64,000 nt of DNA from contig CM049307.1 in the NCBI GenBank assembly GCA_026874595.1, forward strand, positions 21,121,079 through 21,185,078, given 5' to 3'. The notes beneath the pieces were generated by a model. The model was not told where the DNA came from, ran no database searches, and worked only from the letters and a program-made list of their open reading frames with translations. Positions 39,421 to 48,070 of this stretch are shown here, piece by piece; position 1 is the stretch's first letter, and each line of letters opens with the position of its first letter. This DNA is from Sipunculus nudus. Lineage: Eukaryota; Annelida; Sipuncula; Golfingiida; Sipunculidae. A program made the translations under genes and the position numbers.

Positions 39421-40432
39421 CATTGTGAAAAAAATAAGATTAACAAATTATTCTGAGTATTTATTTGCATAAGTAATACCTATATTATATACACAGTGAA
39501 ATGTCTGTAGTCTGCACTATTGAATTGTATTTATACTGTAAATAATTTCTGGTTTGCATTATATTTTAAATGATTTACCTTAATAACCTTATGAAACTCC
39601 TTTTAGGGTAAATTTGCATTCCTTTGATGCCAATAGGAATTGTACAAATTGTTTAGCATGAGATAACCCATCTATTCAAAATCCCAATTAAAGGAGTTAT
39701 TTTAAATATCCAGTTCATTCAATTTACTGAAGAGACAACTTAAAAATAAATCCTGGCAAAAATTTTCTTAAACCATATACAGGACAGTGGTATAGTAATT
39801 TTGATTTTTAATGCCACTATGATTATTAACATATTTGATGTGACAAAGCAGACAGGCAGTTTCTTCCAATTTACTTTACCGTGATACCTTTTTATTCCTG
39901 TAGATCTACTCATTTCTGTATAAAGGTATATTTTGTTTGATGTTATTGGTTTACATAATAAGATTAAAAGATTGAAATTCTTACCTGTTATAATTAACAT
40001 ATATTAGCACCTCCCATAAAAACTTTTTAGGCATTATGAAACACCTGAAATTTATCATGATCTGGTAGGGTTTGATCATTGCAACCGCTAGCGAAAGCAG
40101 ATACATGCTTGACAGAATCCTCCTGTGCTTCTGTTTTCACAGGAAGACAACAAATACTGCTCATTCCATACACCTTAGGGGCTTTACATTGATTCCATAT
40201 TTTTTTTGCATACATATATATTTAAATATGACTAACTGAGAGCTTATTGATAAGCAGTGATTTACTGTTGAAGTTTCTGATTTATAAATCATCTGCCAAG
40301 AGGGTGGGGAAGAGGGATGATACTGCATGGAGTTATTTTTTTTTATTTTAATTTGGATTTTCAGTTTAACATGAATTGAAGTTTCGGGCCCATTTAATGA
40401 ATGAACCCCAGTAAATATTATACATACATAAT

Positions 40433-40436
<4 letters not shown>

Positions 40437-40465
<29 letters not shown>
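40437..40465. repeat. (TA)n microsatellite
   Basis: TA run of about 14 repeats, 20 bp left of the fold-back element. Confidence 0.97.
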
Positions 40466-40468
<3 letters not shown>

Positions 40469-40485
40469 AATATATTAAAATTATT

Positions 40486-40792
40486 AAAAGGTACACTATT
40501 TTAAGCCCCCAGTAACAGTAATCCACCTTTTAATGAACTAATATTAATTAACCTGACAATATTCAAAAGTGTTTCTTTATATCATGATTCATACTACCTA
40601 AAAGCTAAAATTTAAATTTTTCATTCTATAAATTTTTTAATAAAAACTTAAAATTTCAGTTTCTAGGTAGATAGAATCATAATAGATGAAAAAAAACAAG
40701 AAACACTTCTGACATACTGTCATGTAGTTTAATGTCAGTTCTTTAAAAAGGGAATCACTGTTTCTTGGGCCTAAAAATGGTGTACCTTTAAA
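40486..40792. mobile_element. Fold-back MITE: near-complete 300-bp inverted repeat
   Basis: The two halves (about 40486-40632 and 40645-40792) are inverted complements with a very short centre. Paired landmarks are AAAGGTACAC with its complement at the far end, GCCC..AG.AACAGT, AAGTGTTTCTT, GATTCATACTACCTA with GATTCTATCTACCTA reversed, and TTAAATTTTT. By eye the arms agree at roughly three quarters of positions with small gaps. The transcript would fold into one long hairpin. It encodes no protein and lies inside the hAT-bounded region. The target duplication is unclear because the flanks are A/T only. Confidence 0.78.
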
Positions 40793-42607
40793 TTTTTTTA
40801 AGTTACAAAATCATGTGAAAATGAAGGAAAAATTCTAAAATATGTTTACTTTCAGAATGATCACTTTACCAGGTTTAAAGTAATGTATAATTTATGGGGT
40901 CTAATATGAATATAATCCACTTTTGAAATGAATTTGATATAGGGGTTTCAAACAGTGTTGCTACCTTAGAGTTTTAATTTCTGATCTAAGCTAGTGTGGT
41001 GTTGTGGTGAAGAAAAAGAGGCTATAGAGTTTTAGATTGAAAGAAATGTAATTGTTTTTTGTTTTAATAATGTTTGATACTGACATTCAAAGTTTCAGAT
41101 TTCCATCATAACTTGGTAACTTCGAATTATTCCTTATGTGTTATCCCATATGTAGTTCACTCCTAGAACAGGACCTAGAGAAATTCAAAATACATTCAAA
41201 CCAAGTTAATTGTTTCTCATTGTGTTCAGAAAAAACTGAATACTAATTTTACCATTGAAAACGTGTGTAAAAAATGGGACAAAAATGTGTTTCAAGATAT
41301 AAAGAAGTTTCAAGTTGAAACAGGTTTATTAGTATTTGAAACGTGTTCAGAGGTGTTTTGATTGAAAACATGTTTCAATACTCAACATGTGAAAATAAAC
41401 GTAATTCAAATAACAATACCGTTTGGTAGAGAAAAGCAATGAAGCGCGTGTAATAGCTAAACCTGTTTAAGTTGAATTTGAAATATGTTTACATGATGTC
41501 ATACAAATAGACCTAGCCATAGTGGTGCATGCTTAGACTGTTCAGCACCGATACCTATACTTGTTGCCCGTATAACGTTACATATAAGATGCCCGAGAGT
41601 AGATTTCTGTGAACTCATAATAGCCACTGCTTGGTCTACATCTTGTTTTATTGCCAGCTGGATATAGCTTCAGATAACACAAAAAGCCTGAGGTGTTTCC
41701 TAACGGACCTGTCAAAGACCAATGGCATGGGCAAACAGAATGCTACAAAGAAGCCTGGCTCTATCTCCACGTACACCTCCTGGACCCAGAGCTGGACTCT
41801 CTCTGTAGTTCCATACCCTTCCCCCTTTTCACTTAATTAGCTGATCATTACTAAACGGGATTAAATGACCACTAGCTGCCTCTTTGTGAAATATAAGATG
41901 TGAAATGTTGTAAGCAACAGCGTCCTCCAGCTATACTTGCCCTGGGCAAACATACCTAAATATTTAACAGATCCCTTCATCCTTGAGTTTTGTTTTTAAT
42001 TTCAGTACATATGTGTATATGGAAGACATAGGGCCTCGCCTGTTTATTTTCCCCATTAAAATGTAAAAACTGATCATTTCAGGTATGATATGTTGTTATA
42101 TGCATTCAAGCCATGTAACCTATTGAACATATAATAGTTTGTGTGGACAAGATGTTATACAAAGCTAGGTAACTGTTTATGGTAATGTTTGGAAAATAAA
42201 TTATGATAAGGTTTAAAACCTTTGCTCATATTAATTAGGCGACTTGCAAGGGTGGTAACTGGCCAGCTGAATAAAACCAGGCTCATTATTACTGTTCATT
42301 TTAATTTGCAATATTAATTACACAAGTCAGTATATATCTTTAACAAAGATATGATGACCATACTGAAAGAAATTAAATTTAATGTTTACTTTTAGGTAAT
42401 ATCATTAAATTCAACTATTTTAAAGACAATTATTGGAAATACGAGTAATCCATGTTTATAATTTCTTTTTCAATGTAATTGATTCCGTTTACAATTAGTC
42501 TGCTCTGAAACCAAATGTATTCGATTAAAGTTAGATAACATTTTAAAATGTAATATGTAATAAATATGTAATCGATTACAATAACTGATTACGATTAAAC
42601 CAAACCA

Positions 42608-42609
<2 letters not shown>

Positions 42610-42655
<46 letters not shown>

Positions 42656-42664
42656 TATATATAT
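42610..42664. repeat. (TA)n microsatellite at the retrotransposon's left edge
   Basis: TA run with one CAG interruption between the hAT-like right end and the 3' LTR. It continues beyond the element at 49706-49736, so the retrotransposon inserted inside a TA tract. Confidence 0.97.
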
Positions 42665-43468
42665 TGTTACGGAACCTAATATAAACAGATCACGCATGCG
42701 TGATGAACACAAATTTTGTAATGAAGATAGAAAACAAATCAGATTCTGTAACACTAGGCAGCGTGAAATGTCTAGGGGAATGAATAAAGAAATCAGTGGT
42801 TTTTTGTTAACAAATAACTATAATCTATTCTTAAAACAACCTTAACAATACAATACACTAAATCAATACAATTATACAGTAAAACAGCGTTATAGCAACA
42901 AGTCAATACAATTTCACAGAAAGATAATGGTACAGTACCTGGTTACCAATACAGTCACCACGATGAGTCCTTTAAATGTTAACTCTCGGAGAATGACAGT
43001 CCTGTGGAAAGTTCTTGCAACAACCCAGAAAGTAAACTGAAGTCCAAATGAATAAAATCCAGGAGAAAATCTTTGAAAATGTTTAATTGCCGCATTCGTC
43101 GGATAAGGTCCTAGAATCTGACACACGCTTCTGCGTCCGCTGGAATCTGCTCTGCTGTCTGCCCTCTGGTTCTAAAAAAACAGCCCCTTTATATACCTTC
43201 ACACCCCAAGCCGGGAATTTTCCACTTCTCGAACACTATAAGGTCCTGCACAACACGCGTTTCTGGAATTCTCTAGAAAGACAAAGCCGTGTGTCTCTAC
43301 ACACCAGGCTCATCACGTGACCCACGACCAGGCGTGAAAGCCCAAGGCTTACATGACCACTTGAGTCTAACTAGTACGGATTAAACATAAAATGCAACAC
43401 GCGGCCAGACACGAGTGCCACAACAGGAGCTACGCCCGTGTCACACAATAAAAAGAGCACCTGTAACA
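42665..43468 (-). repeat. 3' LTR of the Gmr1-like retrotransposon
   Basis: This is the downstream LTR, 804 bp, next to the polypurine tract at 43469-43479. By eye it differs from its partner at about 44 positions, several clustered around 43065-43085 and 43350-43375. The TATA-like box is kept at 43186-43195. The position matching the AATAAA signal of the other LTR reads AATAGA here. The left flank is a (TA)n tract at 42610-42664. Confidence 0.93.
43186..43195 (-). promoter_or_regulatory. TATA box in the 3' LTR
   Basis: This is the same TATATAAAGG motif (minus strand) as in the 5' LTR, at the equivalent LTR position. If active it would direct transcription leftwards out of the element, into the hAT-like region. 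Confidence 0.5.
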
Positions 43469-43479
43469 CTCCCCCTCTT
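43469..43479 (-). other. Polypurine tract
   Basis: The minus strand reads AAGAGGGGGAG directly against the start of the 3' LTR. It is the expected primer for plus-strand DNA synthesis and confirms the left LTR as the 3' one. Confidence 0.85.
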
Positions 43480-43485
43480 GTAAGA

Positions 43486-43518
43486 AAAAAGAAAGTTTTC
43501 ACGGAAAACTTTCTTTTT
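43486..43518. other. Perfect 15-bp hairpin beside the polypurine tract
   Basis: Positions 43486-43500 and 43504-43518 are exact inverted complements with a 3-nt loop (ACG). The stem lies 7 bp inside the polypurine tract, in the short untranslated stretch after the RNase H remnant. It has no mismatches, although the surrounding pol gene is badly decayed. It could be a structural RNA element of the family or a chance or recent palindrome; one copy cannot decide. Confidence 0.8.
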
Positions 43519-43574
43519 GCGATCACAGTCACTAAATCCTTACAACATCTCAAAAATCATCTTATCTACAACAT

Positions 43575-43799
43575 CACATTAACATCCTGTTTACAACATT
43601 TCACAAAATGTTGCAACGCCAAAATCAAAGCCAAACATTCTTTTTCTGTAGTGGAGTAATTTTTTTCTGGTTTGCATTAAACTTTCTTGAGAAATAACAA
43701 ATTGGATGATCTATCCCATCATTGCCTTCTTGTAACAACACAGCACCAGCAACAGTAGTACTAGCATCTACAGCTAACCTAAATGGTAATGAAAAGTCT
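43575..43799 (-). pseudogene. pol: RNase H, C-terminally truncated
   Basis: The first catalytic region LAVDAS is clear, followed by GAVLLQE and ICYFSRKFNANQK. A one-base expansion in an A run shifts the frame; in the next frame the second acidic motif (TEKECLALI) can be read. After that, sequence that should carry the third catalytic Asp (a TDH-type motif) and the rest of the domain is missing. Only about 110 bp separate the last recognisable RNase H codons from the polypurine tract. A deletion removed the C-terminal half, or this lineage ends unusually early. I favour deletion. Confidence 0.82.
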
Positions 43800-44760
43800 G
43801 GAGCTGCTAAAACTGGTGAACTTTGCAGAATTGCTTTCAAATTCTGAAACGCACTTTCACAATAAACACTCCATACAAACTTTTGTTTCTTCTTTAACAA
43901 ATTAGTCAAAGGTTCAGCTACAGCAGCAAAATTTGGACAAACCTTCCCGTAGTATCCAACCATACCAAGAAAACGCATTATTTGCTTTTTGTTTTCTGGT
44001 CTAGGAAATGCAGAAATAGCACTTATCTTAGAATCAACAGGTTTTACCTGACCCTGCCCTACAATATGACCCAAAAATGTTACTTGTGCATGACAAAACT
44101 CAGATTTTACTAAGTTGACGGTCAGTCGTGCTTCACTGAGTCTTTCGAAGAGGTCGCGAAGAATTTGCAGATGTTTCTCCTAGGTGTCGCTGTACACGAT
44201 AAGGTCATCAATATATGCGTCGCAGCCCTGAATGTCCTTGAAAACCATATGGATGAGGCGCTGGAACGTGACTGGCGAGTTCTTCATTCCAAAAAGCATA
44301 ACTTTATACTGGTACAGTCCTTGCGGCGTCACAAATGCGGACACATCTTTCGCTCGTTCTGTCAGCGGAACTTGCCAAAATCCTTTTAGCAAGTCAAACT
44401 TGGAGACATATTTGGAGCTACCGACTCTATCAATACAATCATCGATCCTCCGAATCGGGAACGTGTCAGTCTTGGTGACAGAGTTCAGTTTTTGATAATC
44501 TGTGCACATACGGTAACTTCCATCAGGTTACTAGGTTCAATAAAATCATTGTCCACCAAATATTGAATCTCATGCTGTAGATACTTTTGCTTTCCGTGAT
44601 TCAGTCTATATGGATGATGCTTGACTGCGTTTGCCTCGCCAACATCGACGTCATGGCATAACATGTTAGTTCGCGTTGGAATGTCACTAAACAAATGTTC
44701 ATAATTCCGTAGCAGGTTCTTGGGTCTTGTTTTTGTTTTGCGGTTAGGTGTAACAGTTTG
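43800..44760 (-). pseudogene. pol: reverse transcriptase, downstream of integrase, broken
   Basis: The RT N-terminus is in 44485-44694 (for example YLVDNDFIEPSN). Near 44525 a gap plus frameshift joins this directly to DGSYR-type sequence, so about a dozen conserved fingers residues appear deleted. The palm follows at 44180-44509. Motif A is VSKFDLLKGFWQV, then AFVTPQGLYQYKV and FGMKNSP. The catalytic YIDDLIVYS has YIDD at 44204-44215. Both parts of the Asp catalytic set are kept. A TAG at 44180-44182 interrupts the frame right after YSDT. The thumb and connection (FLGMVGYYGKVCPNF) are in 43800-44074. The enzyme would copy the element's RNA, but this copy cannot encode an intact one. Confidence 0.92.
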
Positions 44761-44849
44761 GCATCCAGGTTTTTAAGCACGTCTGAGTTTTTTAATGGTA
44801 CTGGGTCAGGGTCAGTGTTTACGCAATTTACAGCAATAACATTTTGTAC

Positions 44850-45590
44850 AACATCTGATGTGCTATTTCTTTCATAATATGGTTTCAACATGTTAACATG
44901 GCATAGTTGTTTCTTATTACGCCGATCTGGTGTCAACAGTATATAATTCAAATCACTGACTTTCTTGTCAACAATGTAAGGACCAAACTACCTAGCTTGC
45001 AGAAGTCTGCCAGGGATGGGAAGTAAGGCAAGGACCTTTTCACCAGGCCCAAACGTCCTACTTACAGTGTGTTTGTCATACTTTGTTTTCATTTTACTTC
45101 GTGCAGATTTTAGAGTTGACTTTGCAATCTCACAAGCATTGTGAAGATTAGCGCGAAAGTCTGAGACATACTGCAGTAAACTAAGAGAATCAGGATTTTC
45201 ACACGAGAGTTTTTCTTTAAGCAGTTTCAATGGAAGTTCCGTTCGTGGTCCATGTCCGAAAACTAGTTCAAAGGGACTGAAACCCAAGGACTCCTGAAAG
45301 GATTCTCTGACAGCAAACAGCAATAGGTGGATTCCTTCATCCCAGTCTTTCTGTGTGTCATAGCAATAAGTTCTGATCATGTTTTTTAATGTCTGGTGAA
45401 AATATTCGAGGGCGCCCTGACTTTCAGGATGGTACGGCGAAGAGCTGTACTGTTTTATACCTAGCTCAAGCATAACTTGTTGGAATACGTCAGACATAAA
45501 ATTAGACCCTTGGTCAGACTGGACGGATTTTGGTAATCCAAAAGTTGTAAAAAACTTGGTTAGAGCTTTGACAACACTTTTGGCATTAAA
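44850..45590 (-). pseudogene. pol: integrase catalytic core and C-terminal GPY domain
   Basis: The frame continues from the protease-integrase ORF after one stop. The second catalytic Asp is in QSDQGSNF. The catalytic Glu follows 35 residues later in QGALEYFHQ, giving D58D35E spacing across the stop. The residue after that Glu is Tyr where I would expect Arg. The domain runs on through a long helical tail (44988-45497). A TAG/Tyr-type stop at 44988-44990 sits just before FGPYIVDKK, the GPY/F module typical of Ty3/gypsy integrases. LLTPDRR and CHVNMLKPYYER then close the integrase. The frame is unchanged through both stops, so these look like point mutations. The enzyme would insert the DNA copy into the host chromosome. 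Confidence 0.9.
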
Positions 45591-46745
45591 TTATCGAAAT
45601 GGTATTGCCTCAGGGAACCTGGTAGATGCGCACATGATTGTCAGCAAGTATTTTTGTCCAGATTTTGTTTTGGGCAGTGGTCCAACACAATCAACAATAA
45701 TCCTACTGAATGGTTCCTCGAAAGCAGGAATAGGCCTAAGCGGGGCCTTAGGGGGATTCTGATTGGGCTTGCCTACCATCTGGCATGTATGGCATGACTT
45801 ACAATATTGTAAAACATCTTTCCTGAGGTTAGGCCAATAGAAGTGTGTACCAACTTTCTGATAAGTTTTATTTATACCTAAACGGGCAGACAAAGGAGCC
45901 TCATGTGCCATGCTTAGAACTTCACTGCGAAAGCTTTTGGGCATTACTATTTGATGTTTGATGGCCCACTCATCATCAGCGCATACATCAGGTGGTCGCC
46001 ATTTACACATAAGCACTCCATTTTTGACATTGAAAAAAAATGGGTTCTGTGACAGTTCATCTTTAGAAACTGCCCTGGAAAACAAACATGAAATATGGGG
46101 GTCCTTATGCTGTTCCGCGATAAGTTCTGACCCTGAGAATGCTGCATCCTGTACGGGCGAGTCGTTAGACGAGTCACTAGTGACTCCCAGAGTGTTATTA
46201 TCTGGACCAGTTTCCTCATGTGTGTTTTTCTTGGCCATAGATCTAGTTACAGCACATGAAGGATACATACCAGGAATTTCCTGACTTTTCGGACCAATGT
46301 CCTGATCAAGTGATGGCTTTTCTGTCACTCTTAGTACAGGCTGTACTTTATCACCTGAAACATCATTGCCTAGTAGCAACTGAATTCCCTTAAAGGGTAA
46401 AGCAGTTCTTATGCCCACAGTAATATTCCCAGAAATCAAATCTGACTTTAAATGGATATTGTGAAGCGGAACTGAAGTGTGCCTGTCTGAAAACACACCA
46501 TTAAAAAGTGCATGTGCACCAGTAAAGGACCTATTAGAAAATGGCAAAGTATTTGCTAACATGAGAGTCTGGCCTGAACCAGTGTCCCTCAAAATTCTAA
46601 TAGGGGTAGAATCTGAAAAATCACTCGAAAGTGATACAAAACCATCATATATGAATGGCTCAAATAACTCCATTTCAGAGTCAAGAGAGGAACCTACTAC
46701 CTCATCCTCATCAAACAAAGAACTGACATTGAGAGTGTCAGTCAT
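45591..46745 (-). pseudogene. pol: aspartic protease and integrase N-terminal half
   Basis: This 384-codon open stretch carries two domains. The protease has its active site at residues 54-57 (DTGS) and a flap-side LLLGND at 123-128. After a linker comes the integrase zinc-binding domain. The family pattern is H-x6-H-x29-C-x2-C: H281, C318 and C321 are present, but the second histidine position (288) is Arg. The first catalytic Asp of the integrase core is D352 (IIVDCVG). The frame ends at a TAA (45591-45593), but the reading resumes in the same frame. Protease followed directly by integrase, with no RT between, is the unusual feature. It is confidently an element protein, and inactive because of the stop and the lost ligand. 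Confidence 0.9.
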
Positions 46746-47030
46746 AACTCTGTTTCAGAGTCCTCTACTGAATCTACATCCTTACCAAACTCCTCATGGG
46801 AGTCAACAGAGGAATTTTCCTCAGCAGAAACAAACTTTTTTTTTGTCATAAGAGGACCTAGCCTCATTTAAAATACTTTCGCAAGAGTCATAAAAGGACT
46901 TAGCCTTATCCAGAGAATACTCCTCGCAGGAGTCTTGAAAGGACCAAGCCTTATTTAATTCCTCGCAGGAATCAACTGAGGTTTTTTCACAGCAATCTAC
47001 GGATTCTCCTTTGGATTTAGACGGCACTTG
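46746..47030 (-). pseudogene. Acidic, cysteine-containing repeat region between gag and protease
   Basis: Between the zinc knuckle and the protease lies about 90 codons of acidic, Ser/Cys-rich sequence. The core DSCEE or DSCE recurs (SVDSCEELNK, FQDSCEEYS, YDSCESIL), followed by the variant VDSHEEFG, with spacing of about 15-20 residues. It looks like a degenerate internal repeat. The frame changes at a run of nine A (46835-46843, minus strand). The second frame ends in TGA overlapping the ATG of the protease-integrase ORF (ATGA at 46742-46745). I know no function for this tail. It may be a spacer removed by the protease. Confidence 0.6.
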
Positions 47031-47625
47031 GGCTCCGTAGCATCAAACTCTTTATTTAAGTCAACAAAGGAGTTGTACCCCTTATTTACATGAAAAGAGC
47101 CTGGATCTTGTACTATGCTATGCATAGATTTTGAAACAAAACCAGAAGGTTTGCTATTTGGTCTATTCGTAAGTTTCCAGCAGTCAGATATTAGATGACC
47201 TTCCTTCTTGCAGTAATTACAGATTTTCTTTGAAAATTACTGGTCTTTGTTCGACTTAGACACAGTGGACGTGAACTGGGATGTAGCTATGGGCTTTGCT
47301 AAACTATCAGGACTACTAGTACTGGGTGACTGCGCTTTAAACTTCTTTTGACCATACTGATTTACATTCCTATTTGTGAATGACTGGTTTGATTTGCTAG
47401 TAAAGGACATTTTGTGTGTCAATGAATAATCATCAGCTAATTGAGCAGGAATGTCAAGTGTTTCAGGACTTTTCTCATCGAGAAAAGTTTTAACATCTGC
47501 GTTTATGCAGCGCTTAAATTCTTTAAGCAAAATCAACTGACGCAAACTGTCATAATCTTTCATTACATTTTTAGAACTACACCAGCGATCAAACAACTGC
47601 TCTTTTGTCCTAGCAAATTCGACGT
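47022..47625 (-). pseudogene. gag, C-terminal capsid and zinc-knuckle part, broken
   Basis: After the SINE, gag resumes with a helical capsid segment (MFDRWCSSKNVMKDYDSLRQ and onward, 47237-47596), then a Ser/Gln/Lys-rich linker. A TAA at 47237-47239 stops the frame. In the same frame, five codons further, comes a CCHC zinc knuckle (CNYCKKEGHLISDC, 47180-47221) matching C-x2-C-x4-H-x4-C, the nucleic-acid-binding motif of nucleocapsid. The stop therefore separates capsid from nucleocapsid in this copy. A single C-to-T change from CAA would explain it. A further frameshift near 47030 leads into the acidic tail. Confidence 0.8.
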
Positions 47626-47635
47626 AGGTCTGTTC

Positions 47636-47638
<3 letters not shown>
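47626..47638. repeat. SINE target-site duplication, left
   Basis: AGGTCTGTTCTTT, identical to 48058-48070. Removing the insertion and one copy restores an uninterrupted gag junction at this point. Confidence 0.9.
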
Positions 47639-47666
<28 letters not shown>

Positions 47667-48057
47667 TTTTTTTTGTCAGAGGTAACCGCCTCCATTTTTT
47701 TTTAATGCTGCCTTAACTAAGTATATGTACATCTGCAGATTTCCATACCGGTTTCGGACTACGTGACAGGGCAGTATCACACGCTTCCTCTCATTTTATA
47801 TCCTGGCGTTAACCAGGCCCGGTGACTACTGCACCTGCGGGCCCTGGGTTGGTAATCATACCACCGAGGACCCCCGAAAGGCGCACTCGTTTGTGAGTGA
47901 AACACGGCCGTTGGGCACGACCTTCCAATTAAGCCTGCAGAGCGCTCACCCTGGGTGGGGGCCGACCGTGAAAAACCTCACCGCCTCGGCTGAGATTCGA
48001 ACTCACGATCTCCCGGCTTTGAGTCCTGCGCTCTACCCCTGAGCCACAGAAGCCGGA
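47639..48057 (-). mobile_element. tRNA-derived SINE inserted in gag
   Basis: A 419-bp insertion splits gag and is flanked by perfect 13-bp direct repeats (AGGTCTGTTCTTT at 47626-47638 and 48058-48070). Read on the minus strand it starts with a tRNA-like head. Box A is TGGCTCAGGGG (48036-48046) and box B is GTTCGAATCTC (47992-48002). A GC-rich body of about 300 bp follows, and it ends in A-rich sequence with A runs at 47639-47660 and near. A tRNA head, A-rich 3' end and 13-bp target duplication are the standard signature of LINE-mobilised SINE insertion. Mollusc families to compare are the BivaMD/MetaSINE and RUDI/V-SINE groups; I cannot assign it by eye. It is younger than the retrotransposon insertion. 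Confidence 0.9.
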
Positions 48058-48070
48058 AGGTCTGTTCTTT
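48058..48070. repeat. SINE target-site duplication, right
   Basis: AGGTCTGTTCTTT, identical to 47626-47638; borders the tRNA-like head of the SINE. Confidence 0.9.

Larger units (their letters stand above)
37858..42609. mobile_element. Region bounded by hAT-like terminal sequences
   Basis: The left end reads CAGGGTTGGGACGATAA, then GTAATCAATTACG after 27 nt. The right end, reversed, reads CATGGTTTGG, then GTAATCGATTACA after a similar gap. Both ends carry further GATTACAATTACGATTAC-type subterminal motifs. CAGGGTTGGG with GTAATC-rich subterminal repeats is a common hAT pattern. The 8-bp flanks (CTTTATAC and ATATATAT) both fit the hAT nTnnnnAn preference but agree at only 5 of 8 positions, and the right one is in a microsatellite. 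No transposase is recognisable in the 4.75 kb. It may be a non-autonomous element or two unrelated ends. Confidence 0.42.

Noticed and set aside
45556-46851. Plus-strand ORFs of 68-124 codons opposite the pol gene
   Set aside because: They are antisense shadows of the protease-integrase frame; the minus strand carries clear catalytic motifs.
47990-48050. tRNA gene on the minus strand
   Set aside because: Box A and box B are good, but the sequence is the head of a SINE with target duplications, not a free-standing tRNA gene.
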